The position numbers and the translations under genes are program-made. DNA of 64,000 bases. Source: Mesotaenium endlicherianum (Eukaryota > Streptophyta > Zygnematophyceae > Zygnematales > Mesotaeniaceae). Positions 12,110 to 23,917 of this stretch are shown in pieces; the first letter of the stretch is position 1, and each line of letters opens with the position of its first letter. The stretch lies in assembly GCA_009602735.1 (NCBI GenBank), contig WELA01011368.1:52770-116769 (forward strand), read 5' to 3'. The notes under the pieces were generated by a model. The model did no database searches and was not told the origin of the DNA. It saw only the letters and a list, made by a program, of their open reading frames with translations.

Positions 12110-14035
12110 CAAATATCTCTGGAAAGAGAAGATACACCCATGGGGGACTAGGCGCCTGAGCAGGCAACGCCACTGCCAACCGCAGAAGACGATAGGCAGG
12201 ACACCCCATCATCTGCGAGAAACGCCACTCACAACCAGATATTTGGGAGCTCACCACCCGGAGCCACGACATCAAGGCGTGAGGAGATCCCAAAAGATGC
12301 CAGATCAGGGTATGATACCAACCGCAGCCCAAGAGCAGCTGGGCGCGGAGACTACTGGCAGGAAAGCTCAAGTAGCTGGGAAGCTAATCAATAGTGTCTG
12401 TTATCTTCACCAGAGCAAGCACCGTTACAAGACATGTCAGAAGAGTCTGAGAAGAAGACTCCTGAGCTAAAGCCTGAAGAAATTGGATATTATCTAAACC
12501 AAGCATTAGAGCAAGAACGCCAGTGCAATATTGGTGAATGGGCTGAAGAGAGTAGCCAGACTTCAGGAGATTCTGGAGGGTCTGCAAAGACCATATGCCT
12601 CGAAGTGATATTCAAAGAACGCCAGGCGGAGTTGGACAAGAAATCGTCTACAGCACCTGCTTTGGTGAGCCCAGAGCCGCAGGCTAAGGGGCAACAGCAG
12701 GGTTCAGCTAGTCAAACAGCTGAATCCATTCCAAGGCAGATCACCGAGCAGCTGCTGGAAGCAGACGCTCGACGGCACAAGGAAAAGGAAGTGGCTAAGG
12801 CAGCAAGCACGCTGCAATCAGCCATTGTCAACTTGGCGAACCTCAACACAGATAATGATGAAGAGTCGCCACCACCTGGAGTGGAGACGTCAGCTGAAGA
12901 TGACGCAAAAATGCCAGACCTTCCAGGGTTTGACCTGCCGTCAGTCACCAATGAAGAGGAGATTCAGGACCAAATTTAGCTGTTTCCTACTCCAGAGCTG
13001 GATCTGTTGGAGCTACAAGAGCTCAGGACGGATGACTGGGTGATCGACCACTTGATAATGGAGGGGCCCAGCCCATCAGATCTATACAACAATTTGAGGT
13101 CACCTACGTCCAGCACTCCAAACGCCAGTTTGCCAGTACCAGAGGCTATCTCCCATCAGCTACAACAGCCGCAGGAAGTGGCTGCTTATACCGCTAAGGT
13201 GGAACCAACACAAGGTAATCCTCGCGGTCGCGCAAGCAGACCAAGAAAGGTGGCCCGGGAAGGGAATGCACCTTTCAGGCGGATGCTGTTGCGTTATCTT
13301 AAGTATAGGGGAACAGCCCAGAGAGAAACGGTTCCAAAAGGAACCATGGCTCCACCTCCGCAACCTATCCTAAAGATTTTGCAGAGAGAAGGAGAGGATG
13401 GCCTGATTCGCAAAGCCACGGCACTAGAAATTCACATTCCCATGGTGCGTCCGTCATCCACTGGAACGTGGGAAAGGGACAGTTCAGCCCCTAGAACATC
13501 AGCAGTTTTTGAAAGGGAACTGGTTGAGCTGAGAAGCACCATAAGCCGCTTGACAGCAGAAAATGCTGTATACGCACAACTAGCTGCAGCTCAAAGACAG
13601 CAGACTTTGACACAAGCATGGACGGTTACGCCACCAGCCAGGGAGGAGTTTGGCACAACCGTTGCGCGCATTACTACTATTGAGCGCGAATGGGGTTGGA
13701 CAATTGACCCCGGAGCAGATCCAGCAGGGTGGCCGTTGCCAAACCCGCCCCCGCCACGTGAAGAGGGAGGAACAGGGACCAGCTGGACTGCTGCAAATGA
13801 AGAAAGGTTCTTGAGGCAGCCCATCCGGAGGCGTCTGTCATACCCCACTCAACACAAGAGTCGACAATCCATTGGAAAAGGTAAAAAGCCTAGGACGCAG
13901 GCCGCCGAACCTAAAGCAGCGGAGGAGCAAGCTACGAAGCCTGCCACTCCACCTCCTAACAATCCGGCAGAAAAGCCTGAAGGTCTGGATGAGGGCGAAA
14001 AGCCCCCACCTGAGCCCAAAGAGTAGCAACTACTG
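12110..14035 (+). pseudogene. Element A spacer between methyltransferase and RT, function unknown
   Basis: Two main open stretches (about 12434-12979 and 13007-14026) encode Glu/Gln- and Pro-rich, low-complexity protein, for example an acidic stretch around DDAKMPDLPGFDLPS and a Pro/Lys-rich end with AEEQATKPATPPPNNPAEK. A possible coiled coil lies near 13510-13600 (ELVELRSTISRLTAENAVYAQL). No known domain is recognised. Element C has a spacer of similar character between protease and methyltransferase. Confidence 0.5.
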
Positions 14036-15720
14036 GATGCCTGTGTTGGGGAAAAGCAGCTGGAAACTGAGGTTTTCACCATAGGAAAAATGGTCTCAGC
14101 CCAACAGAGAGCACAAGTAGAAAGGCTGCTGAAGAAGCACCGCGAGGTGTTTGCTTCTTCCAAGGAGGAGATTGGTAGAACCACTGCCAGTGTGTGTGAG
14201 ATCACCATAACTACTGATAACCTAGTCAGACTTGGGCCGCATAAGCTCAGTCAGATCTAATTGGACTGTGTGGACAAGACTTGCCAGGAGCTGCACAAGC
14301 TCGGCATGATTGAGAAATCAACCCCAGTACATGGAGCTCCCACGGTAGTAGTTGCCAAGAAGGGCAAGGCTGGCAATTATACAGCCACTCGTATGTGTGG
14401 AGCCTGCAGACGACTAAATCTTCACACGGAGCCAGACAGCTATGTGATGCCTACACCAGAGCGGATCTTTGCGATTGCTACCACCGAGAAGGTGTTCAGC
14501 ATTATCGATCTATGTCAAGGCTTCAATCAGATCCCTGTGAAAACAGAAGATCAAGGTAAGATCGCTTTCTGGGCCCAAAGGGAACTTTGGCAATGGACGG
14601 TAATGCCATTTGGGCTGAAAAATACCCCAGCTATCATTCAGAGGACTATGGACAAAGTATTGGAGGGGATGGATGTTGCAAAACCATACATTGATGACGT
14701 GGTGGTGTTCAGCAAGTCCTTAGAAGAGCACCTCGTACACTTGGAACAAGTGTTCCAGCGCCTTGAGAATAAGTTCCAGATGACGCTGCACCCTGGAAAG
14801 TGCAGATTCTTTGAGGCACATGTGTCTTACTTAGGATATGAGATTGGGAACAATGCTATGTTCCCTCAGACTATAAAGACTGGAGCCATTTACAAGATAC
14901 CTGCATCGGCGAATGTGTCTAAGGTGAAAGCCCTGTTAGGACTAAGCGGATACTATCGTGAATTTGTGAAGGACTATAGCAAAATTGCTAAACTCTTGAC
15001 AGAACTCCTGAAAAAGGACGTACCTTTTGTGTGGACGGAAGCCCAGGAGAAGGCCATGAACGAGCTAAAGGAGCGGCTGGTCACAACCCCAGTTTTGCAA
15101 ACGCCCGACTACTCCAAGCTGTTCAGTCTACACACTGACTGGTGTCGTGTGGGAATCGGCGCAGTACTCACTCAGGCCGCAAGTCCTAGAGAGGAGTAAG
15201 TCATTGCCTATGCCTCGCACTCTTAAAAAAAAAGCGGAGAGCAACTACTTGTCCTACGAAGGAGAGCTACTGGCAGTGGTTTGGGCTGTCACACATTTCA
15301 GAGAGTATCTATAGGGAAGACCCTTCACGCTGATCACAGATCACTCGCCATTACTTTGGCTGATGAAGAATAGAGACCTCACTGGTAAATTGGCTCACTG
15401 GGCTCTTAAGCTCCAGGAGTACCAGATGACAGTGATACATCGAGCAGGTATACTCAGCAACGACGCGGATGGACTTAGTAGGAACCCCAATTTATCCGCA
15501 GACGACAGAAGGAGAGCTCGAGAAGACAAAGATCCGACCAGCCCAGCAAAATTGGCAGCCTGTCTGGCCGAAATGGCTGGAATGGTAGCGTCAGGACAAA
15601 CTGAGCCTCTACCCCTGTTCAGTCCAGATATAAGATCAAGCCACTATGCATTGGCTAAAGACGAGAGTCCACATGGAAGGATTATCGATGAAAGAAAAGG
15701 ACCAGGCAAGCCATCGAGCT
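14036..15720 (+). pseudogene. Element A reverse transcriptase and RNase H region
   Basis: Reverse transcriptase motifs are in order: HGAPTVVVAKKGKAG, MCGACRRLNLHTEPDSYVMP, FSIIDLCQGFNQIPV (near 14500), MPFGLKNTPAIIQRTM (near 14605-14655) and the active site YIDDVVVFS (near 14690-14715). RNase H follows, with SLHTDWCRVGIGAVLTQ (near 15127) and, further on, the AGILSNDADGLSRNP segment near 15445-15485. The Gypsy lineage is clear; RT residues differ greatly from B and D and resemble C (DIDDVLVF; DLRQGFNRIPI). Broken. Confidence 0.85.
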
Positions 15721-15819
15721 AAAAGGTTTTGCTGGAAACGAAATAACCTCTTCAAGATTGAAGAAATCGGTCAGGAGAATATGGTGCCAGAACCCACTAA
15801 AAGGCGAGCTCTGAGCACA

Positions 15820-16319
15820 TGATGCCTGCTGCCCTAAACAATCTGAAAATCGCACAGAAAAGAGACACATAGCGTTATGCCAGGACGCGAGATGGGAGCT
15901 ACCGCCTGCAAATGACGCAGATCCAGGAAGGAGACTTTGTCTATCGCAAGCGCCAGACCAAGACCACCATTGACACCAGTTCAGGTGCAGTAATCTTACG
16001 CGTGAAACATGCATTCGACAATGGTGTGTTGGAACTGGAAGGTTCTGATGGTAAAACCATAAGAAATCACGTGCAGAACTGCTTGCTGTGCCACTTGCCA
16101 AATATCGATCCTACGGTTAAGGCTGTGCCCGAGGAATTGGTGCCAGCCACGCCTTGTGCCAGCTGCAAAGTGCTGGATGATCAAGAAGCAATGGTAACCT
16201 GCGATAAGTGTAGTGCCCGTTGGCACACCATCTGCATTGGAGAAGAAGAGATTATGGCAGGACGGTGGGAATGTCCTGACTTCCTTCCCAAAAATCCCAG
16301 CCACAGGGTCAGGAAATAG
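15820..16319 (+). pseudogene. Element A integrase tail with PHD-like zinc finger
   Basis: This starts in the integrase C-terminal region (LNNLKIAQKRDT, matching A' at 18300-18330) and passes through a GPY/F-like part (FVYRKRQTKTTIDTSSGAVI). It ends in a Cys/His cluster, CASCKVLDDQEAMVTCDKC then ARWHTICIG and GRWECP (16155-16280). The C-x2-C, C-x2-C, H-x2-C and W-x-C spacing is that of a PHD finger, a reader of histone H3 tails. In chromoviruses a chromodomain usually occupies this end. Histone binding is inferred from spacing only. Confidence 0.7.
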
Positions 16320-16365
16320 AAGCTTTCAACGGAAAGGCAGGGACGCCTCAGCTGAAAGGGAGGGG

Positions 16366-16650
16366 TGTAAGGGAAACTGAAGATAAGCTATCTTTTCGAA
16401 AAATTTTGCCAAGTGTTGCATGAGGAACTGGTTGAACATGGGAAGCACTGAGTGTGAGATGCCTCACCGCATGATGCAAGTGCAGGAAGACCAGGAATGG
16501 GTAAAACCCCAACCAATCTGTCACCGACACACGTGCAAGGGACGATCAACTCGATCGATTCCCCACGTGCGGCGACGCACCGACACGTCAACCAGGTCGA
16601 AGGCACACGTGCTGAGAAGCCACGCACGTGCCAGGGGTCTGACACTGTTA
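16366..16650 (+). repeat. Element A 3' LTR, partial
   Basis: A purine tract (GAAAGGGAGGGG) precedes TGTAAGGGAAACTG, the expected LTR start. The sequence is related to the inverted A' LTR (17470-17801) over the CGACACACGTGCAAGG region, and similarity stops near 16650. Repeated CACGTG words (G-box-like) occur at several sites. Confidence 0.65.
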
Positions 16651-16860
16651 GGCACGACATAGACACTGTTTATACGTTTGAATTGAAGATAAGACCATGT
16701 ATAAAATTGTGTAAACATTTTCTTTGAAATATTAGTGTGTGTAATTTATGAAATAGAACAATAACACGACTTTTGTTCATGAATAAAATAGAAAATGAAA
16801 TATTTCATATATAAAACCACTCTAATTGATGAAATTCATAAATATTATACACATCTTATT
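16651..16860. other. AT-rich spacer, no gene seen
   Basis: About 210 bases of AT-rich DNA separate the A and A' LTR pieces. No coding or structural feature was recognised. Confidence 0.5.
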
Positions 16861-18690
16861 GAGGTGACATCGTGCCTTGCTTAAGCATTTCCCACGCACC
16901 ACGCACGCATGCTTCTCTCCCTCGAGGGTTCCAATGCAGCGTCACACCCCTTACAGAGCATCTGCATGCAGTCTCGAGTTTGCCACTTGAGTAGCTTAAC
17001 CTTTTGGTTAGCATGCATGCCTGGTCAACGTCACAGCCCATGTCCCTTGGGTGGTTGCTTACGTCGTGGCAACCTCGGCCCAAGTCCAGCGACAAAGATT
17101 GCCGTCCAGTCAGCCCTTTTGACACGGCAACTTCTGCATGTTTGCAACATGGTCAGCTTCGCAGCTAACTTGGCATTGACTCCCGGCTTCTTCAGCCTAG
17201 TCAGCTTCTCGGCTGATCTATTAATTCTTGCAAGCTTAGCTTAGTCAGCTTTTCGACTGACTCGACTGCGAAACCCCCACTCTCTTTTGAGCATCGGCTT
17301 TGACCTGCCTTCTGGTCAAGCTCGCACGTGACTTGAACAAGTGCTGACTTGTCAGTGGTCAACAGATAGGACTGAAGTCAGCGTTGACTTCCGTACCTCG
17401 GCGGCCGTGACTTGCGCTGCGCGTGCGGCACCGTCAGACGAGTGGCGGTTGTGACAGCTGTCGTGCCTAGCAATGTCGATCTCCTGGCACGTGTGTGGCC
17501 TTCGAGCACGTGTGCCGTTGACCTGGTCGATGTGTCAGTGGTTTTCCTCACGTGTGGCCTTATCTTATACGACTGGTCGGTACATCTCTGCATGTGGGAA
17601 TTTACCTGGTCGATCGCCCTTTGCACGTGTGTCGGCGCAGGCCTGCTTGAGGTTGACTCAGGTTTTGTCTTCCTGCACTTGAGCATATGCAGAGGGAGGT
17701 GGCCATAAGGTGTTTTTCCTTTGCCCTCAATCCTCTCATAGATCCCTTCCAAGACTTAGCATATTATGCAAACAATTTTCCATCCCTTAATTCCTCTGAC
17801 ATCCCTTTCTTTCAGCTGAGGCGTCCCTCCCTTAACGCTGAAAGTACTTTATTTTTGACTTGGGGGTTTAGGAAGGCAGTCGGGACATTCCCATCGTCCT
17901 GTCATAACCTCTTCATTCTCAAGGCAAAAAATGTGCAACGAGATCCACACTTATCGTAGGTTACCATTGCCTCTTGATCATCCAGCACTTTGCAACTGGC
18001 ACACGGAGTGGCTGGCACTAATTCCTCAGGCACAATCCCGACTGTGAGATCAATGTTGGGTGGGATAGCGAACAATAATGCACATGATCCCTCATGGTCT
18101 TGCCGTCAGAGCCTTCCATCTCTAACACACCATTGCCAAATGCATGTTTCACACGCAAGATCACTCAACTTGAATTGGTGTCGATAAGATCTTGATCTGC
18201 CGCTTCCTGTAGACAAATTCTGCTTTGTGGATTTGCGTCATTGCAAGCGGTATCCTCCATCTCGTGTCTTAGCGTACCGCTGTGTATCTCTTTTTTGCGC
18301 AATTTTCAAATTGTTCAGCGCAGCAGTCATCATGCGCTTAAATAACACCTTGCAACGCATCATGACCTTTAGCAACATGTCAGGGCTGTCCTGGTCTTTC
18401 ACCTGGTCAATCTCCTGCTTGATGCTGCTAGGCACCATTGGACTCCTTCCAAACAGGATCAAATAAGGCAAATGGCCCGCCAGCGCAGCTTGTTGCTGAA
18501 TCTTTACCCCATTACTAGCCACGGTAGGGCCAGATCCCAATTGCGCTTGTTATGTTCCAGACAGTACTTGCGCAGCGCGGAGTTAACAATTTGCACCATT
18601 TGTTCTGCTAAACTATCACCTTGTGGATGATTCCTTGAGGTAGTGCGGTGATCAATGAAGCATTTGTCCAAAAGTTTTCAAATGACCCTT
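16861..18690 (-). mobile_element. Inverted partial element A' (LTR, integrase tail and PHD-like end)
   Basis: On the minus strand an LTR spans about 16861-17801 (starts TGTCAGAGG). The internal end (17802-18690) holds the PHD-like finger region and an integrase segment with LILFGRSPMVPSS and EIDQVKDQDSPDMLLKV (18238-18540). An integrase-core part with SLITALPQGIIHKV (near 18600-18660) follows. A' faces A tail to tail. It is joined at about 18690 to a B gag fragment, so it is truncated. Only the last part of pol is present; it is an old, broken copy. Confidence 0.7.
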
Positions 18691-19594
18691 GGAACGCAGA
18701 CCCCTGAACAAGTCCCAACTCCATAGGTACTGAACCTTGAACACTCGTGCTTGACGCTTGAGATCCAAAGTGTCGATATCCTCCAAAGTTGTGACTGCCC
18801 CACTGTCTCTGACTACACTCCACAGCATCGATCCTTGTTGCCAATGCCATCATTTTTCCTAGATTGGTAGGGTCCTTGAGCGCCAGTTCCAAAGTTGGCT
18901 TGAGTCCCCTCTTGAACTTGTCCATCATCTCTGACTCGTGCATGGATGGACATTGAAGCACCAGCTCGTTGAAGCGCAAAACATGCTCCTGAACGCTTGC
19001 TCGTTGACGAAGGTGCACTAATAGATCTCGAGCGGTAGCCTCGGGTGCGATAGGTTGAAATTGCCTCGTCAAGCCATCAAAGAACTGACCAATAGTAGCA
19101 GGAACTCCAGACAGCTGCTCCTCTCGCTCATACCAAGCTCCAGCACTCTTCTTCAGCAAAGTAATGACGAAGGCGACTTGCTTGTCGGGCGTGAGCGCAA
19201 AATACTCCAGAAGCTTCTTCACTCCAAAAATCCATTGATGAACAGGCGGCGATCCACGCTCTCCAATGTACAATTCACGCTTAGGCGCACGCACTCCCGA
19301 TGCGGATGGAATAATTGGTTGCACCACTAGATTAAAATGGATTGGTGGTACAACAGGTGCAGGTGCCGAACTTGTCGAAGCGGAATTCCCAACAAAAACT
19401 CGCACCATTCTCTCCACCTCCTGGCGCATATTTTGTTGAAAGTGTGTGTAGACTTCTCCTCCAATTGCGTTTGCCATCTCTCTCAACACCGCCTGCATCT
19501 CTTGTTGCTCCCTTGACAAAGGTGGTCCCGTCTGCTCCACGCGCTCAACATGCTCCTTATGTTCGCCTCCTCCAGTTGCCGACTGCAACTCCAT
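18690..19594 (-). pseudogene. Chromovirus B1: truncated gag
   Basis: This B-family gag begins at ATG 19594 (MELQSATGGGEHKEHVERVEQ) and is closely similar to the gags at 23918-24945, 47600-48657 and 62534-63565. It includes the capsid part with VHQWIFGVKKLLEYFALTPDKQ and the region around GSHNFGGYRHFGSQASSTS, and stops where A' begins. Its 5' LTR is the one at 19632-20349, which also serves B2 as 3' LTR. No more of this copy is present. Confidence 0.85.
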
Positions 19595-19631
19595 AACATA
19601 ATATGCAAACTAGCCCAGCTCCGATACCAGA

Positions 19632-20349
19632 TGAAAGGGGCGGAGTGCCCTAGTGGAAGCGTAGTGACTCACGAGGAAAGAACTAGTTGCAATCATACTA
19701 AAGAGTGCAGCGGCATATCACTAAGAAAGCTTAGGAACATTCCTCAACATTTTGAGAAGCAAGAAACTGCTAAATGGAATAGGATGAAAGGTCTCGTCAT
19801 TACAAACCCGTACAAATTTATAGAAGTGAAAGCTGATTAAAAAACGAAGAAGTTATACTTAATTTTCTGCCTAAGTGCTTCTCTCTAGGAGGAAGCTACG
19901 GAATGTCCTAAGTGTTTGTCAATTCGTCCCTTCTTGAATATTCGAGAGTATGCCAGATCAGTCTCATATGACGTGTCGAGTCGAATTGACGTCCACATAC
20001 ATGCATCGACATTACTAAAATATTATCTCTTAGTCGCGCCAGGCTAAATCGAAATAGTCGGCACTCCGCGTCCACCAAACTTACTTGAAGGATTGAGTTC
20101 ACTCTAACGAGCCAGATCGCTCGACGCTGTCGGTCAACCCGACAGTCACGTTCACTGCGAATCAAGGACATTCGTCAATCGACCTCAAAATTAATTAAAC
20201 TTCAGAAATCCGTAACTCTCTCAATACTTAACCAAAATTTGGTGAACTTTGTATCAAAATGACCACAAAAATGCATTCTACACTACTATGCAATCAGAGT
20301 TTACTTTAATAAAACTCAAAAATGCACTTCATAAACCTATGACCTTACA
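19632..20349 (-). repeat. Chromovirus B LTR shared by B1 (5') and B2 (3'), 718 bp
   Basis: On the minus strand it starts TGTAAGGTCATAGG and ends GCCCCTTTCA. The primer site (TGGTATCGGAGC type) lies on its left at about 19617-19630, so it is a 5' LTR for B1. B2 pol abuts its right side, so it is also the B2 3' LTR. Flanks are element-internal on both sides, so no target duplication is expected. Confidence 0.85.
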
Positions 20350-20359
20350 TCATTCCCCT

Positions 20360-21694
20360 CCTCAAGATGCGACGTCCTCGACGCATTCTACAGATAACGC
20401 TTCAACTTACTCTTACAATGAGTGAAGTTGGCCTCTGGCTCCCAAGTGTTGTCGTCCGCATGGTAGCCTTTTCACTTGACCAGATACTTTTGAACAAGTC
20501 GTTGATCTCGCATGACTCGTCGATCGCCGACAATCGCCTCCACTTCATACTCCAATACATCATCGATCTCGACCGGTGGTGGCGGTGTAGGTAGTCGTCC
20601 TGGATGTCCTTCATTCGGGTCAACATATGGCCGCAAACAACAAACATGGAACACATTATGGATACGCCAGCCTGAAGGAAGTTCCAACTTGTAGGTCACA
20701 GGGTTCACCTGCTTGAGCACCACAGAAGGACCTGTAAACCGTGCCCGTAGTTTCCTCTTGCCCGTGAAAGGTAGATTCTCTGTTGACAAGTGTACTTTGT
20801 CGCCCACATGTATTGTCACTTCCCTCCGGTTTCCATTAGCATGCTTGACCTGTTCCTCCTGTGCCCTCTGAATGCACGTCTTTGCCATGTCCCAAGTCTT
20901 CGCCATCTGCTCCATAAACGCTTGTATAATAGGAACCTGAGTCTCTTTGGCCGTCTCCAACAAGATGTTCCCTGGATGATATACTTCTCTCCCATAAACC
21001 ATGGTAAATAGTGACTGTTTGGTCGATCCCTGCATGCTGTTATTGTAGGCAAACTCCAGCCTAATCGCTTCTTGTCCCACTCTGAAGGGTCCTCCATAGT
21101 GAAACTCCTTAGCACCTCTTGCAGAGTTCTGTTGAGCCTCTCACTCTGTCTGTCTGCCTAAGAATGATAGGAATTGCTCATACTTAGCTTGGTCCCCATC
21201 AAAGTAAACAATGACCGCCAAAATTTGTTAGTAAACCTTAGATCCCGATCTGAAACAATCATCTTCGGCAACCCATGTAGCCTGAAAATATGATCAAAGA
21301 ATAGCCGTGCCACATCTGCTGCCGTACAAGTCTCCTTCATGGGAATGACGTGAGCCATCTTGCTGAGTTGATCAGACACAACCCATACTGCATCGTGCCC
21401 TTGACCACTGACTGGTAAAGATGTGATGAAGTCCATAGCAATCTGCTCCGAAGGGTACTCTAGAATAGGCAGGGGCTGTAGTGTACCTCCCTTCTTTTGA
21501 TTTGGTGTCTTGTTTCTCTTGCACGCATCGCAATTCCTGATCCACTCCTCGATGTCCTTGTCCAAATTTCTCCAATAGTACTCCCGCTTCAGCACGCTTG
21601 CCGTCTTCTCGCTTCCAAAGTGTCCAGCATATAAGCCATCATGATGCTCCGCAAGTAAGAAGTCACGAAGCTCCTTAACGTGAGGTATTACCAC
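20360..21694 (-). pseudogene. B2 integrase and chromodomain region
   Basis: Integrase features are the zinc-binding part (HHDGLYAGHFGSEKT, then CDACKRNKTPNQKKGG, near 21510-21640), the catalytic-core start MDFITSLPVSG (near 21410-21440), and VSDRDLRFTNKFWRS (near 21210-21260). The C-terminal part shows VGDKVHLSTENLPFTGKRKL, NVFHVCCLRPYVDPNEG and VLEYEVEAIVGDRRVMRDQR leading to QKYLVK, a chromodomain start. Sequence is close to B3 at 44111-45683. Broken. Confidence 0.85.
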
Positions 21695-21715
21695 TCTCTT
21701 GGAATCACCATAATA

Positions 21716-23869
21716 CTATATGCCGTCCTCCTTTTGCACCCTTGAGTTCGACTCAGCTGCTCCACCATCAGCAAACTCTGGGTCCTCCTCATAACCTTTC
21801 TTGAGCTTCTCCTTGAAGTCCATACTCTCCTTGATGATTGAGACAACTGCAAGGTCGCACCTCCTGGATAAAGCGTCTGCAGGGTTGATCTTCCCAGGTA
21901 AGTACTCAATCTTGTGGTCGAACTGTTGCAGAAACTCCATCCACCTTGCCTGTCTTGGTGTCAACGTTGGCTGCGTCATAAATTTCTCCAAGCTCTTGTG
22001 GACGGTCTTTATGAACACCTTCCGACCGTCCACATAACATCGTCAAATCCTCAAAGCCTGGATAATAGCCAACATCTCCCGCTTGTGTGCTGCATAGTTT
22101 CGCTCAGCAGGACTCAACTTCCTGCTCTCATATGCCACAGGTTACAATCCTTTGCCCTGGTCCTGGAGAAGAATAGCCCCCACTGCAAAGTTTAATGCGT
22201 CCGTGATGGTCGTAAAAGGAAGCTCTGGACTTGCAATTGCCAACACAGGTGCCTGTGTCAGCAGCTCCTTAATCTTCTCAATAGCTTGCTGCTCCTTGTC
22301 ACCCCATAGCCACTTCTCCTGCTTCTTTAACATGTCCGTGAGCGGTGCACACACCTTGGCAAATCCTTCAATGAAACGTCGATAATAATTTTCCATGCCG
22401 AGGAAACTCCCGAGTTGATGAACATCGGCAGGTACCCGCCAATCTTTGACTGCTTGCACCTTCTTCTGCTCCATCTTCACTCCTTCAGCTCCCACTATGT
22501 GCCCAAGAAACTCAACCTTCATGAGACAGAAGTTGCACTTGCTCATCTTCCCATATAACTTCCGATCTCTCAAGACCTCCAACACCTTCCTCAGATGCTC
22601 CACATGCTCTTCCAAGGTCTTTTAATAGATCAGGATGTCGTCCTAAAATCCCACCACAAATTGGTCCAAAAAGGGTCTGAAGATACTATTCATGAGTTCC
22701 ATGAATGTAGAAGGTGCATTAGTCAGCCCAAAAGGCATGACTGTAAACTTGAATAAGCCATAGCGAGTCCTGATAGCAATCTTTTGAACGTTTTCTTCCA
22801 CAATCCGTACCTGGTGATAGCCACTCCTCAAATCAATCTTCGATAAATACTTCGCCCCGACAAGCTTGTCAATCAACTCATTCACTCGTGGAAGTGGGTA
22901 CCTGTTCTTGATGGTGATCTTGTTCAACGCCCGGTAATCGACACATATCCTCATAGTCCCATCCTTCTTCTTCATAAATAAGACTGGTGCAGATGGAGAC
23001 TCACTGGGTCGGATGAATCCCTTCTCCTATAACTCTGTCAGCTGCTTCTTCAACTCATCCAACCCTGCAAACGATTGTTGATAGGCGGGTCTCACTTGGG
23101 ACTTGCTCCCTGGTTCCAACTCGATTTGGTGCTCCATAGCTCTTTGTGGAGGTAATCCTGCAGGTAGTTCCTCAGGAAATACGCACTTGAACTCCTCCAA
23201 CAGCGCCTTAATTTGGGCAGGCATCTCAGCAGGCTTCTTCTCTTGAGCAGTTGGGCTTTGCTCCTTCTGAGCAAGGGGATCAGACACCACTACTTGCTCA
23301 TTTGACGATGTACATTCGCGCAGACTGTTAGGATTCACGCTTGCTTCATCTGATGACTTGGCCGTGGCCACCGAAATAAGGTACATCTCCTTCACCTGAT
23401 TCGCCCTGCATAACTTCTTAACTTGCAATCTCGACAGAAGACAGTTACTTGTGGTTGTATCTACCTCCACCTGTTTTGTCGTCTCCATTCGACCATCACA
23501 TCCTTGGACCTTCACTTGTCCTGTACTCCAGTGCACTTGAGGGTTGGCTTTCCTTAGCCATGGTTGGCCCAATATCACCTCATGGTGACCTAACATTGCC
23601 TGCTCCATAACTTCCTTACTCTGGTGCCCCGCTACTTCCACGAGAATAGCTTCCGTAGGTGCACCACACTTGACTCTTTGCCCATTCGCCAAAATTGCCT
23701 CTTTAGGCTCATAGTGCTTCTGCACAGGGATTTGCCACTCTTTCACCAGCTTCTTGTGCACAAAACTTGCTCTTGCGCCACTGTCGACCAAACACTTTGC
23801 CTTGTTGCCGTCGACCACTCCTTCCACGATAATAGGTTTGTCAACATCTTGTCTTTCGCTTCTTGGCAA
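21716..23869 (-). pseudogene. B2 protease, reverse transcriptase and RNase H region
   Basis: The protease segment has CLVDSGARASFVHKKLV (near 23750-23800) and HHEVILGQPWL (near 23555-23590). RT motifs are [33 protein letters not shown] (near 22800-22850) and [15 protein letters not shown] (near 22685-22730). RNase H has TTITDALNFAVGAILLQD (near 22160-22215). The pol frame differs from the gag frame, as in the other B copies. Broken. Confidence 0.87.
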
Positions 23870-23917
23870 GCTCCTTGTGAGTTCCCATCTTCACGCCAGT
23901 AGACACCCCAGAACGAC

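Larger units (their letters stand above)
6785..16650 (+). mobile_element. Gypsy element A with an embedded DNA methyltransferase
   Basis: Parts on the plus strand are a partial 5' LTR and leader, gag with two zinc knuckles, protease, a C5 DNA methyltransferase, a long charged/Pro-rich spacer, reverse transcriptase and RNase H, an integrase tail with a PHD-like finger, a polypurine tract and the start of the 3' LTR (TGTAAGGG at 16366). I recognise no integrase core in this copy. It is a fossil with many breaks (roughly eight or more). A partial inverted relative, A', lies at 16861-18690. Element C shares the overall gene order but is very different in sequence and base composition. Confidence 0.8.
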
